A stretch of 64,000 nucleotides of DNA from Desulfosarcina widdelii (GCF_009688965.1 NZ_AP021875.1:5642001-5706000); one strand, 5' to 3'. Counted from the first letter of the stretch, positions 52,379 through 62,812 are shown. Made by a program: numbers and translations. The notes: generated by a model not told the origin, from the letters alone.

Positions 52379-53548
52379 ATGAGGTTAGACCGTGAAGTAT
52401 ATATAGCAGGTGTTGGTGAAACCACTTTCGGTAGACACAAGGTGGATTTCGATGTTTTAGGTCGGCAGGCCGCTCTTCAGGCCATTCAGGCCTCAAATAT
52501 CGATTCGCCTGATGTTATTCAAAGCGCGTTTGTGGGTAATGCAACAAACGGTCTTTGTACCGGACAGCGGGTTTTTAAGGATCTCGGCATGTGTGGGAAC
52601 ATGCCTATCATCAATGTAGAGAGTGCATGTTCAGCGGGTGCCATGGCGATTTACTGTGCGATCAAAGATGTCGCAACGGGCATGACCGACATTTCAATTG
52701 GTGTGGGGGCTGAAAATCACAGCCTTCACCGGGACACCGGCGCAGCTTTTGCGCCGGATATGACGGATATTGAAGCACGCCATGGTGCGGTCATGACTGG
52801 AAAATATTCTTTGAGGGCCAATCGATTCTTGTACGAGACCGGGGCAACGATAGAGGACCTCGCGATGGTTACTGTTAAAAACAGAAAACATGCCACCAAC
52901 AACCCCAATGCATGGTTCAAGGGAAAAATATCGGTTGAAGAGATTGTTAACTCAAGAATGATTGCATATCCTCTTACCCTGCATCAATGTTGTGCCATTT
53001 CTGACGGTGCTGGAGCCGCAGTCGTGTGCTCAAAGGAAATGATTAAGAAATTAAAGATTAATAAACCGATAAAGGTTGCAGGCGCTGCCCTATGTTCAGG
53101 TCCCTATCATAACCGGCCAAGGGACATTGTAGCGGATGATATCACGGAAATGACCTCCGACCTACTTTATGAAGAATCAGGAATCGGACCGGAAGAAGTT
53201 GACATTCTCGAACTGCACGATGCATTTACCATCGCTGAAATACTTTATTACGAGTGCATGAGATTGTGCAAAAAAGGCGATGCACTGAAATTCCTGCGTG
53301 ATGGTCAATCCACCTATGGCGGGCAGTGCGTTGTTAGTCCCCGCGGGGGGATGCTTTCTTACGGCCATCCCATCGGAGCATCCGGCGCTGCTCAAATAGC
53401 CGCAAACGTGAAACAAATCAGAGGCGAGTGCGGGGGGTATCAGGTAGATCCGATACCGAAAGTGGCAATGTCGCATGTTACCGGCGGTGGACTTGCAGGT
53501 ACCGAGCACGCTGCGTGTACAATGCATATGCTGGTTAAAGGATGGTAA
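52379..53548 (+). CDS. bbsB: BbsB-like thiolase (benzoylsuccinyl-CoA thiolase subunit)
   Basis: A 389-aa thiolase of the SCP2/BbsB type. The nucleophile is Cys84 in [19 protein letters not shown] lies in the second half, the catalytic histidine is in [11 protein letters not shown], and the C-terminus has [16 protein letters not shown]. An aaggagcc ribosome binding site lies 7 bp upstream. It should need BbsA for activity. It differs clearly from the thiolases at 6920 and 27627; the latter is of the same broad type. Confidence 0.9.
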   Translation: MRLDREVYIAGVGETTFGRHKVDFDVLGRQAALQAIQASNIDSPDVIQSAFVGNATNGLCTGQRVFKDLGMCGNMPIINVESACSAGAMAIYCAIKDVATGMTDISIGVGAENHSLHRDTGAAFAPDMTDIEARHGAVMTGKYSLRANRFLYETGATIEDLAMVTVKNRKHATNNPNAWFKGKISVEEIVNSRMIAYPLTLHQCCAISDGAGAAVVCSKEMIKKLKINKPIKVAGAALCSGPYHNRPRDIVADDITEMTSDLLYEESGIGPEEVDILELHDAFTIAEILYYECMRLCKKGDALKFLRDGQSTYGGQCVVSPRGGMLSYGHPIGASGAAQIAANVKQIRGECGGYQVDPIPKVAMSHVTGGGLAGTEHAACTMHMLVKGW

Positions 53549-53702
53549 AAAAATACTCACGTTTCCACCGGAATTGGTCATCGATAAACAATATTGGCAG
53601 TATCTCTTTCCCTAAACTTTATCACGGGATGCGTGCCATGTCGGCCAGTCGTGTCGGGTTAATGAGGTAAACGGCAGAATCACTAAATGTAAGGGGGTAA
53701 TT

Positions 53703-54452
53703 ATGGAAACAGTATCCAGCAGAGTGGCGCTGGTCACCGGTGGTACGAATGAGATCGGTGCGGCTATCGGTTTAAGATTGGGAATGGGTGGCGCAAAAGT
53801 TGCGATTACCGATATTGACAAGGGCAAGGTGGATGAGGTGGTATCACGGATTCAAGATGCTGGCGCAGATGCGATGGGGCGGGTAGCCAACCCCACAAAA
53901 CCTGAAGAAGTCAACAGAACAGTCAATGATGTTATGGAAAAATTCGGCAAGGTCGATATCCTTGTCAACAATATAAATGTTCAGGAAGGTGGTACGATTT
54001 CGGAAATTTCTGATGAGCAGTGGCATAACTGCCTTAAAACGAACCTGGACCCCCTGTTTTTCTTTTGCCGCTATGTCGTACCACAGATGCGGAAGAACAA
54101 ATTTGGACGGGTTATCAATGTGGGGGACCTTATTTATCTTGGATGGCCCGGGAATTCAAGTTACTGTGCATCAAAATCGGCTGTTTTCGGATTCACCCGT
54201 TCTCTGGCCCTTGAATTGGCAAAAGAGTCGATTACCGCAAACTTCGTTGTCAAGGGAGATGTTTCGGGCTCGGATTTGACTGAAGAGGAAACTGCGAAGG
54301 TGGCCGCAGGCCTGCCGGTACAAAAAATCGGAAGTCCTGAAGACATTGCCCAAGCTGTGGGATTCTTTGCCTCGAATGATTCGGGATATGTAACAGGGCA
54401 AACGCTTTTTGTCTGCGGGGGTAAGAGCCTCTATTCTTCCATGTCGGTCTAG
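53703..54452 (+). CDS. bbsC: BbsC-like SDR subunit, degenerate active site
   Basis: A 249-aa SDR with TGGTNEIG at residues 12-19. The NNAG motif is replaced by NNIN (89-92) and the catalytic serine by Asp142. The Tyr154/Lys158 pair (YCASK) remains. In the characterised BbsCD enzyme, an alpha-hydroxybenzylsuccinyl-CoA dehydrogenase, only BbsD is catalytically competent; the substitutions seen here agree with a structural BbsC. An aagggggtaatt ribosome binding site lies upstream. The gene is now separated from bbsD by an IS1595 element. Confidence 0.85.
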   Translation: METVSSRVALVTGGTNEIGAAIGLRLGMGGAKVAITDIDKGKVDEVVSRIQDAGADAMGRVANPTKPEEVNRTVNDVMEKFGKVDILVNNINVQEGGTISEISDEQWHNCLKTNLDPLFFFCRYVVPQMRKNKFGRVINVGDLIYLGWPGNSSYCASKSAVFGFTRSLALELAKESITANFVVKGDVSGSDLTEEETAKVAAGLPVQKIGSPEDIAQAVGFFASNDSGYVTGQTLFVCGGKSLYSSMSV

Positions 54453-54483
54453 TAAGTGGGCTTTTGATAGGGTTAAAATAATA

Positions 54484-55588
54484 CCTGGTTATCCATAAAG
54501 CTAAAGTGACAAAGTTTTAATTGGCCAAGAGAAAATATTGAGTAGTACCGCCTCTGATTTGTTTGTAAGTTGATTTGGTCGAAGAGGTTATCTGTTGAGC
54601 CATTCGCATGAACTTTTTCCCAATGTTACGGGATGTTCGACGGTTAAACCTAAACACATATTCGTCCAAATAACTCTGAAGATGTTCGGGTCCGAACCGG
54701 CCCTGGAAAGTACCAAGGATTAATCGTTTTACTAAGGATGCCACCAAATGAACACCCGGCAAGACGCTGTCCTTGTCTGAGGTTCGGGATGCCACAATCG
54801 GATGGTGCGTGTAGCTGCTGTCATCAAGGAAGTTGTAGCCTTTCCAACCATCGGTGATCGTTGTGCTGCCAGGGTCAACGTTGGTGGATACGAATTGATC
54901 TAAAACATCGCCGGAGCAATCCGGCACCACTTGCAATCGGATACGGCCAAGTTTTTTGCCCTTTTTCTCAACCGCCGCAACCACGATGGTTTTGCCATCG
55001 GCACCGCGGCCACGTTTGCCGGGCTTTTGACCGCCGATAACGAATTCGTCAACTTCAACAGTGCCTGAAAGTCGTTCACGGCCCTGTCGTATCGTACAAC
55101 GCCTGAGTTTGTGCAGCCAGGACCAAGCAGTCTGATAGCTTCCCAAACCCAGCAGGTCCTTTAGATTGATAGCGTTAACCCCGGATTTTCGGGTTGTAAA
55201 CCACCACATAGCTTTGAACCAGTAGGTCAATGGTTTTTTGGTTCCATGCATCACGGTACCGGCTGTCAGCGAATGGGGCGATTCGCAGCGAGTGCATATG
55301 TATAAACCCTTTGCACTGATCCAGTATTCTTTATGCCCGCACTTTGGGCAGTTGAAACCATCTGGCCATTTCATATCGATCAGGTAGTCTCGGCAAGCTT
55401 GTTCGGTACTAAACCGTTTGTCAAATTCGACCTGGCTGCAGGGGAAGTCTTCGTCGATGAAAAAATCTGTCATAATTGGCCTCCTTTGGTTATGGATGAG
55501 GCCAGTATAACTTGAGCCTGTGACAGATGCGGTCACAGGTGGTCTAATAAAAGTAAAAATCATCACTTTAGTTTTATGGATAACCAGG
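54484..55588 (-). mobile_element. IS1595-family insertion sequence, copy C, between bbsC and bbsD
   Basis: It is 1105 bp, the same as copies A and B, in the opposite orientation. The flanks AAATAATA (54476-54483 and 55589-55596) are a perfect 8-bp target duplication. The element leaves both neighbouring genes intact; the bbsD ribosome binding site (ggaggtg) is retained downstream. Confidence 0.94.
54517..55473 (-). CDS. IS1595-family transposase, copy C
   Basis: A 318-aa intact transposase identical in protein sequence to copy A (zinc ribbon CPKCGH/CTRCES, VEVDEFVIGG, TITDGWKGY). It starts at 55473 after aaaggaggcc. It is transcribed against the bbs operon. Confidence 0.94.
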   Translation of the reverse strand: MTDFFIDEDFPCSQVEFDKRFSTEQACRDYLIDMKWPDGFNCPKCGHKEYWISAKGLYICTRCESPHSLTAGTVMHGTKKPLTYWFKAMWWFTTRKSGVNAINLKDLLGLGSYQTAWSWLHKLRRCTIRQGRERLSGTVEVDEFVIGGQKPGKRGRGADGKTIVVAAVEKKGKKLGRIRLQVVPDCSGDVLDQFVSTNVDPGSTTITDGWKGYNFLDDSSYTHHPIVASRTSDKDSVLPGVHLVASLVKRLILGTFQGRFGPEHLQSYLDEYVFRFNRRTSRNIGKKFMRMAQQITSSTKSTYKQIRGGTTQYFLLAN

Positions 55589-55610
55589 AAATAATATATG
55601 GAGGTGTAAT

Positions 55611-56357
55611 ATGGGAATAAAAAATAGAGTTGCCCTAATAACCGGGTCGGCAAGCGGAATGGGAAAGCAGACGGCTCTGAGAATGGCGGAACAGGGGGCC
55701 AAAATCGTAATAAATGATGTCGTAGCTGAAAAAGTTGAGGAGACGGTTGAAGAATTCAACAAAGCCGGTTTTGAGGTTCTCGGACAAGTAGCCGATATTT
55801 GCAATAAAGAGGCGGTCGAAAAGATGGTTAAAACCGCAGTTGATACTTTTGGGGGTATCGATATTCTGGTTAATAATGCCGGACTTGAAAAAGCCGGTCT
55901 TTTACGAAAGTTGAGTGAGGCCGATTGGGATATTACAATTAACGTAAACCTGAAAGGTGCTTTTTTGTGCAGCCAGGCTGTTCATTCTTCCATGATCGAA
56001 AAGAAACACGGTCGTATCATCAATATTGCTTCCCGAGCATGGCTTGGCGGACCGGGACAGGCTCCTTATTCTTCTGCAAAAGCCGGAATGGTAGGATTAA
56101 CAAGAACCCTCGGCATTGAACTGGGCAGGAAGGGTATTACGGCAAACTGTATTGCACCAGGATTGATTCATACCCCCATGTGGGATGAAGCACCGGAAAA
56201 GCTAAAGAAAACGCTATTGGCAAAACAGCCTACCGGAACATTGGGTGAAGTTGATGACATTGCCAATGCTGTGATGTTCTTTGCAGATGATGATACGGAT
56301 TTCATTACAGGTCAGGTGCTGTACATTTGTGGAGGAAGAAGTCTATACGCAGGATGA
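55611..56357 (+). CDS. bbsD: BbsD-like SDR, catalytic subunit of the 2-(alpha-hydroxybenzyl)succinyl-CoA dehydrogenase
   Basis: A 248-aa SDR with an intact active site: TGSASGMG at residues 11-18, NNAG at 88-91, Ser141, Tyr153 and Lys157 (YSSAK). It oxidises the hydroxyacyl-CoA made by BbsH to benzoylsuccinyl-CoA (or the naphthoyl analogue) with NAD+. A ggaggtg ribosome binding site lies 8 bp upstream. bbsE follows after 24 bp. The IS1595 copy directly upstream may alter its expression relative to bbsC, its heteromer partner. Confidence 0.88.
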   Translation: MGIKNRVALITGSASGMGKQTALRMAEQGAKIVINDVVAEKVEETVEEFNKAGFEVLGQVADICNKEAVEKMVKTAVDTFGGIDILVNNAGLEKAGLLRKLSEADWDITINVNLKGAFLCSQAVHSSMIEKKHGRIINIASRAWLGGPGQAPYSSAKAGMVGLTRTLGIELGRKGITANCIAPGLIHTPMWDEAPEKLKKTLLAKQPTGTLGEVDDIANAVMFFADDDTDFITGQVLYICGGRSLYAG

Positions 56358-56381
56358 ACTCATTTTAAGGAGATCATAACT

Positions 56382-57620
56382 ATGGAAACAGACGGGTCTT
56401 TATCGAACTTGAAGATAATCGATTTCACAGGGGAATTAGGACCATATGCAGCAAAACTATATGCCGGTCTTGGAGCCGATGTCATTCATCTTGAGCAGAT
56501 AACCGGAGATCCCCTAAGAAATATCGGGCCTTTTTATAAAAACATTCCTAACCGGGAGGGAAGTCTTCAGTTCCTTTATTACAACGCCGGCAAAAGGGGA
56601 GTGGTCCTTGATCTTAACAATTCAGCAGGAAGAGAGATCTTTATCGAGCTATGCAAAACAGCTGATCTTTTAATAGAAAGCACAACACCAGGCTATCTTG
56701 CGGGGATGGGCCTCTCTTATGATCACCTTAGCGGTGTAAATCCCAAATTGGTTCATACATCGATAACACCTTTCGGTCAATTTGGCCCCTATGCCGAATA
56801 CCCAGGATCTGATTTGACCTGTTCGGCTCTGGGAGGGTTTTTGTATTTAGCCGGCGTCGATAACGATAAACCGGTCAGAGCCCCCGACAACCAAGCGTAT
56901 AGAATGGCCGAAGCATATGCCGCCGTGGGAAGTTCAATCGCTCTGCTTGCCGCAAAGAAGACCGGAATTGGCCAGTTCGTTGATGTGTCATGCATGGAGT
57001 CTGCGGCAATGGCCCTTGAAAATGCAGCACAATACTGGGATCTTGAGGGCGTAATTCGAAGGGGCCGCGGAAAAGAGTCGGGGGCTGGAACGATTCACCC
57101 ATGCAAAGACGGCTTCATTGTCATTGTTGCAATTATGGGTAGCAATAAAGTGATGTGGGATCCTTTCGTAAAGTGGATGGAGGATGAGGGGGTCGAAGAT
57201 TGGAAAGTGCTTGCTGATGACAAGTGGATCGATCCGGGATATAGGCAAACGGATGAAGGATATGAAACGTTTTGCCGTATTTTCGAAAATTATACGATGA
57301 AACACGATAAATTGTATCTATATGAACAGGGCCAGGCCCATAGGGTCGCAGTCTCCCCGGTAAGCAACGGCAAAGATCTCCTTGAAAACCCTCAGCTCAG
57401 ATATAACAACTTCTGGCAGACCCTGCATCATGACAATCTTGACGGAGACATTACCTATGCCGGTGCACCATATGAGCTTGAGAAGATAAATTGGCGATTG
57501 GGGAATCCGGCCCCGGCATTTGGTCAGCACACAACCGAAATTATTGAGGAACTCGGATATAGTGAAAATGAAATAAAGGCCTTTGCGAAGGGGGGGATAG
57601 TCCATGTTGCCGAATCTTAA
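56382..57620 (+). CDS. bbsE: BbsE-like class III CoA-transferase subunit
   Basis: A 412-aa CoA-transferase family III protein. The N-terminus has [28 protein letters not shown] (family start), then [13 protein letters not shown] and the [22 protein letters not shown] region. At the position of the catalytic aspartate the sequence reads [11 protein letters not shown], with Glu instead of Asp. This suggests a non-catalytic or modified partner in the BbsEF heteromer. It overlaps bbsF by 17 bp. The complex moves CoA from succinyl-CoA to the arylsuccinate. Confidence 0.87.
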   Translation: METDGSLSNLKIIDFTGELGPYAAKLYAGLGADVIHLEQITGDPLRNIGPFYKNIPNREGSLQFLYYNAGKRGVVLDLNNSAGREIFIELCKTADLLIESTTPGYLAGMGLSYDHLSGVNPKLVHTSITPFGQFGPYAEYPGSDLTCSALGGFLYLAGVDNDKPVRAPDNQAYRMAEAYAAVGSSIALLAAKKTGIGQFVDVSCMESAAMALENAAQYWDLEGVIRRGRGKESGAGTIHPCKDGFIVIVAIMGSNKVMWDPFVKWMEDEGVEDWKVLADDKWIDPGYRQTDEGYETFCRIFENYTMKHDKLYLYEQGQAHRVAVSPVSNGKDLLENPQLRYNNFWQTLHHDNLDGDITYAGAPYELEKINWRLGNPAPAFGQHTTEIIEELGYSENEIKAFAKGGIVHVAES

Positions 57621-58833
57621 AAAGACGCTCGAGGGAATCGTTGTTTGTGATTTTTCATGGGTGGGTGCAGGCCCGATAACTACAAATATCCTGGGTCAGT
57701 GCGGTGCGGAAATTATCAAAATCGAGAGTAAAAAGAGACCGGACATATTGAGGAAGGGAGGACCTTTTAAGGATGGTATTAACGAGGGGCTGGAGCGTAG
57801 CGGATATTTTGCGAACCGGAATCCCAATAAAAAATGCATTTCATTGAATATGACCCAGCCAAGAGCCCGTGACGTTGCCGTCCGGTTGATAAAAAAGAGT
57901 GATATTATTATCAATAATTTTCGTGTAGGCCAGATGGAAAAATGGAAACTGGGATGGGAGGATGTGCAAAAAATTAATCCGAAAATTATTTATGTAACCA
58001 TGAGTCTCCAGGGAACCGCAGGACCACATAAAGCATATATGGGATACGGAGTGAATCTCAACGCTTTGTGCGGGTTGACCGAAAGGGCATGTTTTCCCGG
58101 GGAAAGGCCCTTTGGTACGGGTACGAATTATACGGATCATGTCATGGTGCCCGGCCACACGCTTTTCGGTATCATGGCGGCCCTCCTTCAGCGGGAAGAA
58201 ACAGGAAAGGGACAGACAGTGGCTGTTTCACAGCTTCAATCAGCTATCAGTATGAAACCGTCGGACGCCTTAACCTTCGCGGCAAATGGCGAGATGTTAG
58301 GCCCCCTGGGATACGGTGATCCAGATGCGGCGCCGCACGGTGTATATACGGCCATTGGTTACCGGAGTTGGATCGCAATCGCCGTTTTCTCTGAAAAGCA
58401 ATGGCAGGCCCTTAAAACCGTGATGGGCAATCCGGCTTGGGCGGAAAATGATAAATTCAGCACGTTTGCGAACCGCAAAGAAAATGAAAATGAATTGAAT
58501 GAGAATATTCAGCAGTGGACCAAAAGCCGCTATGCCGACCTTATGATGGATAAACTGCTTCAAAAGGGAGTTTGCGCTGGTATTGTCAACGATGCACGGG
58601 GTGCCATTGAAGATAACCATCTAAGATCACGTGATTTCTGGGCATATCTCGATCATCCTGTCGTGGGGAGTACGCTTTACAACCGGGGGCCGATGATTTT
58701 TTCCAAAATGCCTCTGGAAATGAAGTCTGCGGCACCGGTTCTCGGTCAGGATACCGAGCAAGTTTTAATGGAACTGTTGGGATATTCGGAGAAAGAAGTG
58801 AATCAACTTAAAGAGGAAGATGTATTAACATGA
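57604..58833 (+). CDS. bbsF: BbsF-like class III CoA-transferase subunit
   Basis: A 409-aa CoA-transferase family III protein. The N-terminus has [24 protein letters not shown], then [35 protein letters not shown] contains the expected catalytic aspartate, which forms the CoA-thioester intermediate in this family. ATG 57604 overlaps the bbsE end, indicating coupled translation. With BbsE it forms succinyl-CoA:arylsuccinate CoA-transferase. Confidence 0.88.
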   Translation: MLPNLKKTLEGIVVCDFSWVGAGPITTNILGQCGAEIIKIESKKRPDILRKGGPFKDGINEGLERSGYFANRNPNKKCISLNMTQPRARDVAVRLIKKSDIIINNFRVGQMEKWKLGWEDVQKINPKIIYVTMSLQGTAGPHKAYMGYGVNLNALCGLTERACFPGERPFGTGTNYTDHVMVPGHTLFGIMAALLQREETGKGQTVAVSQLQSAISMKPSDALTFAANGEMLGPLGYGDPDAAPHGVYTAIGYRSWIAIAVFSEKQWQALKTVMGNPAWAENDKFSTFANRKENENELNENIQQWTKSRYADLMMDKLLQKGVCAGIVNDARGAIEDNHLRSRDFWAYLDHPVVGSTLYNRGPMIFSKMPLEMKSAAPVLGQDTEQVLMELLGYSEKEVNQLKEEDVLT

Positions 58834-58937
58834 ACATCGCGTATAATCATATATCGTGATGTTAAAAAAGAATAATGCCAGTTTTTCTATGGGGAAGTGC
58901 ATTACCAATTGCCGACTTTTAAACATGGAGGGAAAGA

Positions 58938-60167
58938 ATGGATTTCAGTATATCTGAAGAATATATGATGCTAAAAGAGTCAATGCGTGGGTTTGTAAAA
59001 AGGGAGATGATGCCTCTGGAGAAGACCTTACTTGAGCGCCAATTGGCTCTATGGACGGAGCCCGGCCCTTTGATTCCCGAAAAGGATCATGAAAGACTGA
59101 TGAAAATATCAAAAGATCTTGGTTTCTGGGGCCTCGAGGTAGAAGAGAAGTTCGGCGGTCAAGGACTGGGAATGCTAGCGAAGACCCTGGTAGTAGAGGA
59201 AATGTCAAAATGCCTGGTCGGATTTTCACATCACGCATTTACCCTACCTCCGGATGCACCAAACCTGTACTATTTGAATGACTGCTGTACTGAAAGCCAA
59301 CGGGAAAAATATTTTGCGCCCTACTGCAATGCAGAAATTGAATCGGCCATGGCAGTGACGGAACCGGATGCCGGTTCTGATGTTAGCGGCCTTAAGACAA
59401 AAGCGGTGAGGAAAGGTGATAAATGGATTCTCAACGGAGCGAAAACTTTCATTAGCAAGTGTGATTATCCGGAAGTTTTTTTTATCGTGATTGCGGTTAC
59501 CGATCCCGAGGCGTCCACAAAGGATAGATTTACGGCCTTTCTTGTCGATAGAGAACACCCGGGGGTAAGAATAGGAAGGGAGGTCCCGGTTATCGGTGCA
59601 ATGCCTGTCTGGGATTTCTTTCTTGAAGATGTTGAACTCAGTGACGATGCCGTCCTCGGAGAGGTGGGAAAAGCGTTTATTCCCTTACAAAATCGTTTTG
59701 GGGTTCGTAGAATTGAGTTGGCGTCCCATTGTACCGGAATGGCTGAAAGACTAATTCAGATGATGATTGACCAGGCCAACAACCGAACAACCTTCGGCAA
59801 GCCCTTGGCCAGCCGCCAGACAATTCAGAACTGGATTGCAGATTCAACGCTTGACCTGGAGTCTGTTCGATGGCTGCTTTATTACGCAGCATGGAAGTCC
59901 GATCAGGGGTATAAGGATTTAAGAATAGAGGGCGCAAGTGTGAAAGTAGCCGCAACGGAAATGCTGACCCGCGTTGCAGATAGGGCCATACAGGCACATG
60001 GCGGTATCGGCGTTACACAAGAATTGGGCATTGAATATGTTTCCAGAATGGTGAGGATTTGGAGGATACTGGAAGGCCCATCCGAAATTCACAGATGGCT
60101 GGTTGCAAGACAGTTGCTCAGGCAAAAACAGACTTATGATCCCTTCATATTGGAAAAGGAAGACTGA
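58938..60167 (+). CDS. bbsG: BbsG-like (R)-benzylsuccinyl-CoA dehydrogenase
   Basis: A 409-aa acyl-CoA dehydrogenase, slightly longer than the usual 380. AMAVTEPDAGSDVSGLKTKA is the flavin-binding signature, NGAKTFIS follows, and the C-terminal QAHGGIGVTQELGIEY and RILEGPSEIHR carry the catalytic glutamate. It oxidises the arylsuccinyl-CoA to the E-arylidenesuccinyl-CoA, passing electrons to ETF. The etfBA and Fe-S oxidoreductase genes in the same operon fit this. A ggagggaaag ribosome binding site lies before ATG 58938. Confidence 0.9.
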   Translation: MDFSISEEYMMLKESMRGFVKREMMPLEKTLLERQLALWTEPGPLIPEKDHERLMKISKDLGFWGLEVEEKFGGQGLGMLAKTLVVEEMSKCLVGFSHHAFTLPPDAPNLYYLNDCCTESQREKYFAPYCNAEIESAMAVTEPDAGSDVSGLKTKAVRKGDKWILNGAKTFISKCDYPEVFFIVIAVTDPEASTKDRFTAFLVDREHPGVRIGREVPVIGAMPVWDFFLEDVELSDDAVLGEVGKAFIPLQNRFGVRRIELASHCTGMAERLIQMMIDQANNRTTFGKPLASRQTIQNWIADSTLDLESVRWLLYYAAWKSDQGYKDLRIEGASVKVAATEMLTRVADRAIQAHGGIGVTQELGIEYVSRMVRIWRILEGPSEIHRWLVARQLLRQKQTYDPFILEKED

Positions 60168-60305
60168 AGATTTAAGATCTCGATATTGGTTATCCGACTG
60201 TCCAGCTATGTAACAACTGTGATTTTCAGATAGCCTCTGATTCCAAATATAGAAATTGGCTAAGGGCATCGCTTAGCGGAATTTGAAGTGATAGGGAGGA
60301 TAGAG

Positions 60306-61076
60306 ATGGGGGTTGAATTTAAAAAAGAAGATCATGTAGCTTACATTACCTTAAATAGACCGAAAGCTATGAATTCTTTGGACCCGGAATCGTATGACCG
60401 ATTGATTAATATCTGGAATGAAGTCAAAACAGATCCTGATATCCGTGTTTCCGTTTTGACTGGAACCGGTGAAAAAGCGTTCTCTACAGGTACGGATATG
60501 AAAAAAACTCCGCCTCCGAAAGAATGTATGGCGGCAAGCTATCTAAGAGACGGACAACCGCTGATTCCCCATATGAAAATGTGGAAGCCTATCATTGCGG
60601 CTATTAACGGTTTTGCGATCGGTGGCGGGCTTGAAATGGCGCTGGCGTGTGATATAAGGATTGCGAGCTCTAATGCCAAATTTGCTTTAACGGAATCGAA
60701 GGTAGCGAGCCTGGCGGGATTAAATGGCACCCAGTGTTTACCACGTGCCATTCCGCAAGCGATCGCAATGAAAATGATATTGACCGGCGAGATGATTGAT
60801 GCCCAGGAAGCATACAGGATCGGCCTGATAAGCGATGTCGTGGAGCCGGACGAGTTGATGAACTTGGCCAAGCAATACGCAGAAAAGATCGCAGTCAATG
60901 CGCCATTGAGCGTCAAGGCCGCTAAACAGGCGGTGATGATGGGGCTGGATATGCCCCTGGATCATGGGATTGCGTATGCGCATCTTTTGTGGGGTATCCT
61001 GCGGGATACCGAAGATCGGAAAGAAGGGTTTCGAGCTTTTTCAGAAAAACGGGCCCCCGAATACAAGGGGATATAG
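60306..61076 (+). CDS. bbsH: BbsH-like enoyl-CoA hydratase
   Basis: A 256-aa crotonase with FSTGTDMKKTP (oxyanion region), AIGGGLEMALACDIR and ALTESKVASLAGLNGTQ at the second glutamate position, where the usual PE is replaced by TE. I use ATG 60306 with gggagga 6 bp upstream; an in-frame start at 60288 is possible. It would hydrate E-phenylitaconyl-CoA (or the naphthyl analogue) to the hydroxyacyl-CoA used by BbsCD. The gene order bbsG-bbsH is as in toluene degraders. Confidence 0.87.
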   Translation: MGVEFKKEDHVAYITLNRPKAMNSLDPESYDRLINIWNEVKTDPDIRVSVLTGTGEKAFSTGTDMKKTPPPKECMAASYLRDGQPLIPHMKMWKPIIAAINGFAIGGGLEMALACDIRIASSNAKFALTESKVASLAGLNGTQCLPRAIPQAIAMKMILTGEMIDAQEAYRIGLISDVVEPDELMNLAKQYAEKIAVNAPLSVKAAKQAVMMGLDMPLDHGIAYAHLLWGILRDTEDRKEGFRAFSEKRAPEYKGI

Positions 61077-61169
61077 CCGGAATTATACTCTGATTGCTTG
61101 AAACATTCTATGGGTGCCCGAGACGGATCGGTTGAAACGTTCCATCCGTCCCGAAACAGGAGGTTTGCA

Positions 61170-61928
61170 ATGCATATTGTGGTATTAGCAAAAGTCGTGC
61201 CGGATTACGAAGTCCCAGCCAGCGATTTTGAACTGGCAGATAGCCGAGCACATAAGCGCTACAAGCGGATGATGGGGTTATACGACGAGAACGCAATCGA
61301 ATCGGGCGTGCAATTAAAAGAGAAGTATTCCTCAACTCTTACGATTGTATCTTATGGAAATAAAGACGATATCCCGGTTCTTAGAAAAGCCGTGGCCATG
61401 GGATGCGACAAACTTCTTTTAGTTACGGGAAGTTCTGATGACGCTTCGGTTATCGCGGCAAATCTCAAAATGGCTCTGGACAGTTTGGGAGATGTGGATT
61501 TGGTGCTGGCAGGGCAGCAATCGGCAGATATGGACAGAGGGCTTGTCCATGGAATGTTGGCAGAAAAGTTGGGGTTTGTCTTTATTCCTCAGATTGCCGG
61601 TATTGAGTATCTGGATGGCCAATGGAAAGTGACCCAAAACACGGAAACCGGTATTCGCGAGCTGGAATGTAGGGAAAAGGCCGTATTGTCGATTACAAGT
61701 GTTCCGGAAAATGTTCCCCGAATTCCGGCAGTCAGATCAATTTTTGCGGCGAAAAAGAAGGCAGTGGATATACTTCCGGCAATAGAGGATAAAGCGATGC
61801 CAGTCGATGAAGTTTCGGTAGAAATTCCCAAAATGGAATCTGTATGTGAATTCCTGCCGGCCGAAGATGACATAGCAGAAACTGCTAAAATTTTGTTGAG
61901 AAGGTTGAGGGAGGAGCGGTATATATGA
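61170..61928 (+). CDS. etfB: Electron transfer flavoprotein beta subunit
   Basis: A 252-aa EtfB: MHIVVLAKVVPDYEV at the N-terminus, then RMMGLYDENAIESGVQLKEK, LAGQQSADMDRGLVHGMLAEKLG (the nucleotide-binding signature) and a C-terminal tail. I use ATG 61170 with the excellent aggagg ribosome binding site; a longer frame begins at 61098. It overlaps etfA by 4 bp (ATGA). It is the likely acceptor of electrons from BbsG. Confidence 0.9.
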   Translation: MHIVVLAKVVPDYEVPASDFELADSRAHKRYKRMMGLYDENAIESGVQLKEKYSSTLTIVSYGNKDDIPVLRKAVAMGCDKLLLVTGSSDDASVIAANLKMALDSLGDVDLVLAGQQSADMDRGLVHGMLAEKLGFVFIPQIAGIEYLDGQWKVTQNTETGIRELECREKAVLSITSVPENVPRIPAVRSIFAAKKKAVDILPAIEDKAMPVDEVSVEIPKMESVCEFLPAEDDIAETAKILLRRLREERYI

Positions 61929-62812
61929 AAACATTGATTATTGAAATGATTGAGCCGAAAAGGCTTGGCGAGCTGGTGACAGTGAGCAGGGAATTTTGTG
62001 AGAAACCGGATATTGTTGCCGTGGGATCCGGACAAATTCCCGGATCCTTTGCCAAGGCATACCAGGTCGAGGATACCGTTGCTTCGAATCTGATTTCAGA
62101 TCTTGCTTCATTGATACTGAAGGAGGGCTATGAAATTATCTTATTAAGCGCCTCAACCCTTGGCTCCGGAATTGCGGCCCCGCTTTCCATTAAACTTTCA
62201 GCACCGGTGGTTTCAGAAGTCATCGGAATCAAGCCGGAGCTTGTTGTTGAAAGACCTTTGTATGGCGGAAAAGCGGTTGCAACTTATAAACTCAAAAAAA
62301 TGCCTGCCGTATTGACCATCCGGCGGAAATATTTTGAAGCGGCTGATCTGCAGGGTTTCACTGAATCGAAGCTGCTGGGCTCGGATGGGAAAAAAGTCGA
62401 ACTAATCACCGAGAGAGAGGAAAAGGCGGAGGGGATACCTCTTGAGGATGCGGAAGTTATTGTATCCGGCGGCAGGGGGATTGGTGGCGCGGAAAATTTC
62501 CCTATACTTCAGACCCTGGCCGATTTGTTTAATGGCGCGGTTGGTGCATCGAGAGGCGCCGTTGACGAGGGGTGGGCGAAGCCGACCCAGCAGGTTGGAC
62601 AAACGGGGAAAATTGTAGCTCCGGGGGTTTATTTCGCCGTGGGTATATCTGGAGCCAGCCAGCATCTGGCCGGAATCGCAAATGCCAAATGCGTTGTCGC
62701 AATCAATAAAGATGAAGAGGCCAATATTTTCAAGCGCGCGAGATTCGGCGTTGTCAGCGATTATAAAAAAATCGTCCCTGTGTTGATTGAAACGCTGAAA
62801 GAGGAAGGTTAA
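61925..62812 (+). CDS. etfA: Electron transfer flavoprotein alpha subunit
   Basis: A 295-aa EtfA, with the N-terminal nucleotide-like domain followed by the FAD-binding C-terminal domain. SGGRGIGGAENFP, GASRGAVDEGWAKPTQQVGQTG, YFAVGISGASQHLAGI and CVVAINKDEEANIF are the standard FAD signature segments. It is translationally coupled to etfB. The next gene starts immediately after its TAA. Confidence 0.92.
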   Translation: MKTLIIEMIEPKRLGELVTVSREFCEKPDIVAVGSGQIPGSFAKAYQVEDTVASNLISDLASLILKEGYEIILLSASTLGSGIAAPLSIKLSAPVVSEVIGIKPELVVERPLYGGKAVATYKLKKMPAVLTIRRKYFEAADLQGFTESKLLGSDGKKVELITEREEKAEGIPLEDAEVIVSGGRGIGGAENFPILQTLADLFNGAVGASRGAVDEGWAKPTQQVGQTGKIVAPGVYFAVGISGASQHLAGIANAKCVVAINKDEEANIFKRARFGVVSDYKKIVPVLIETLKEEG

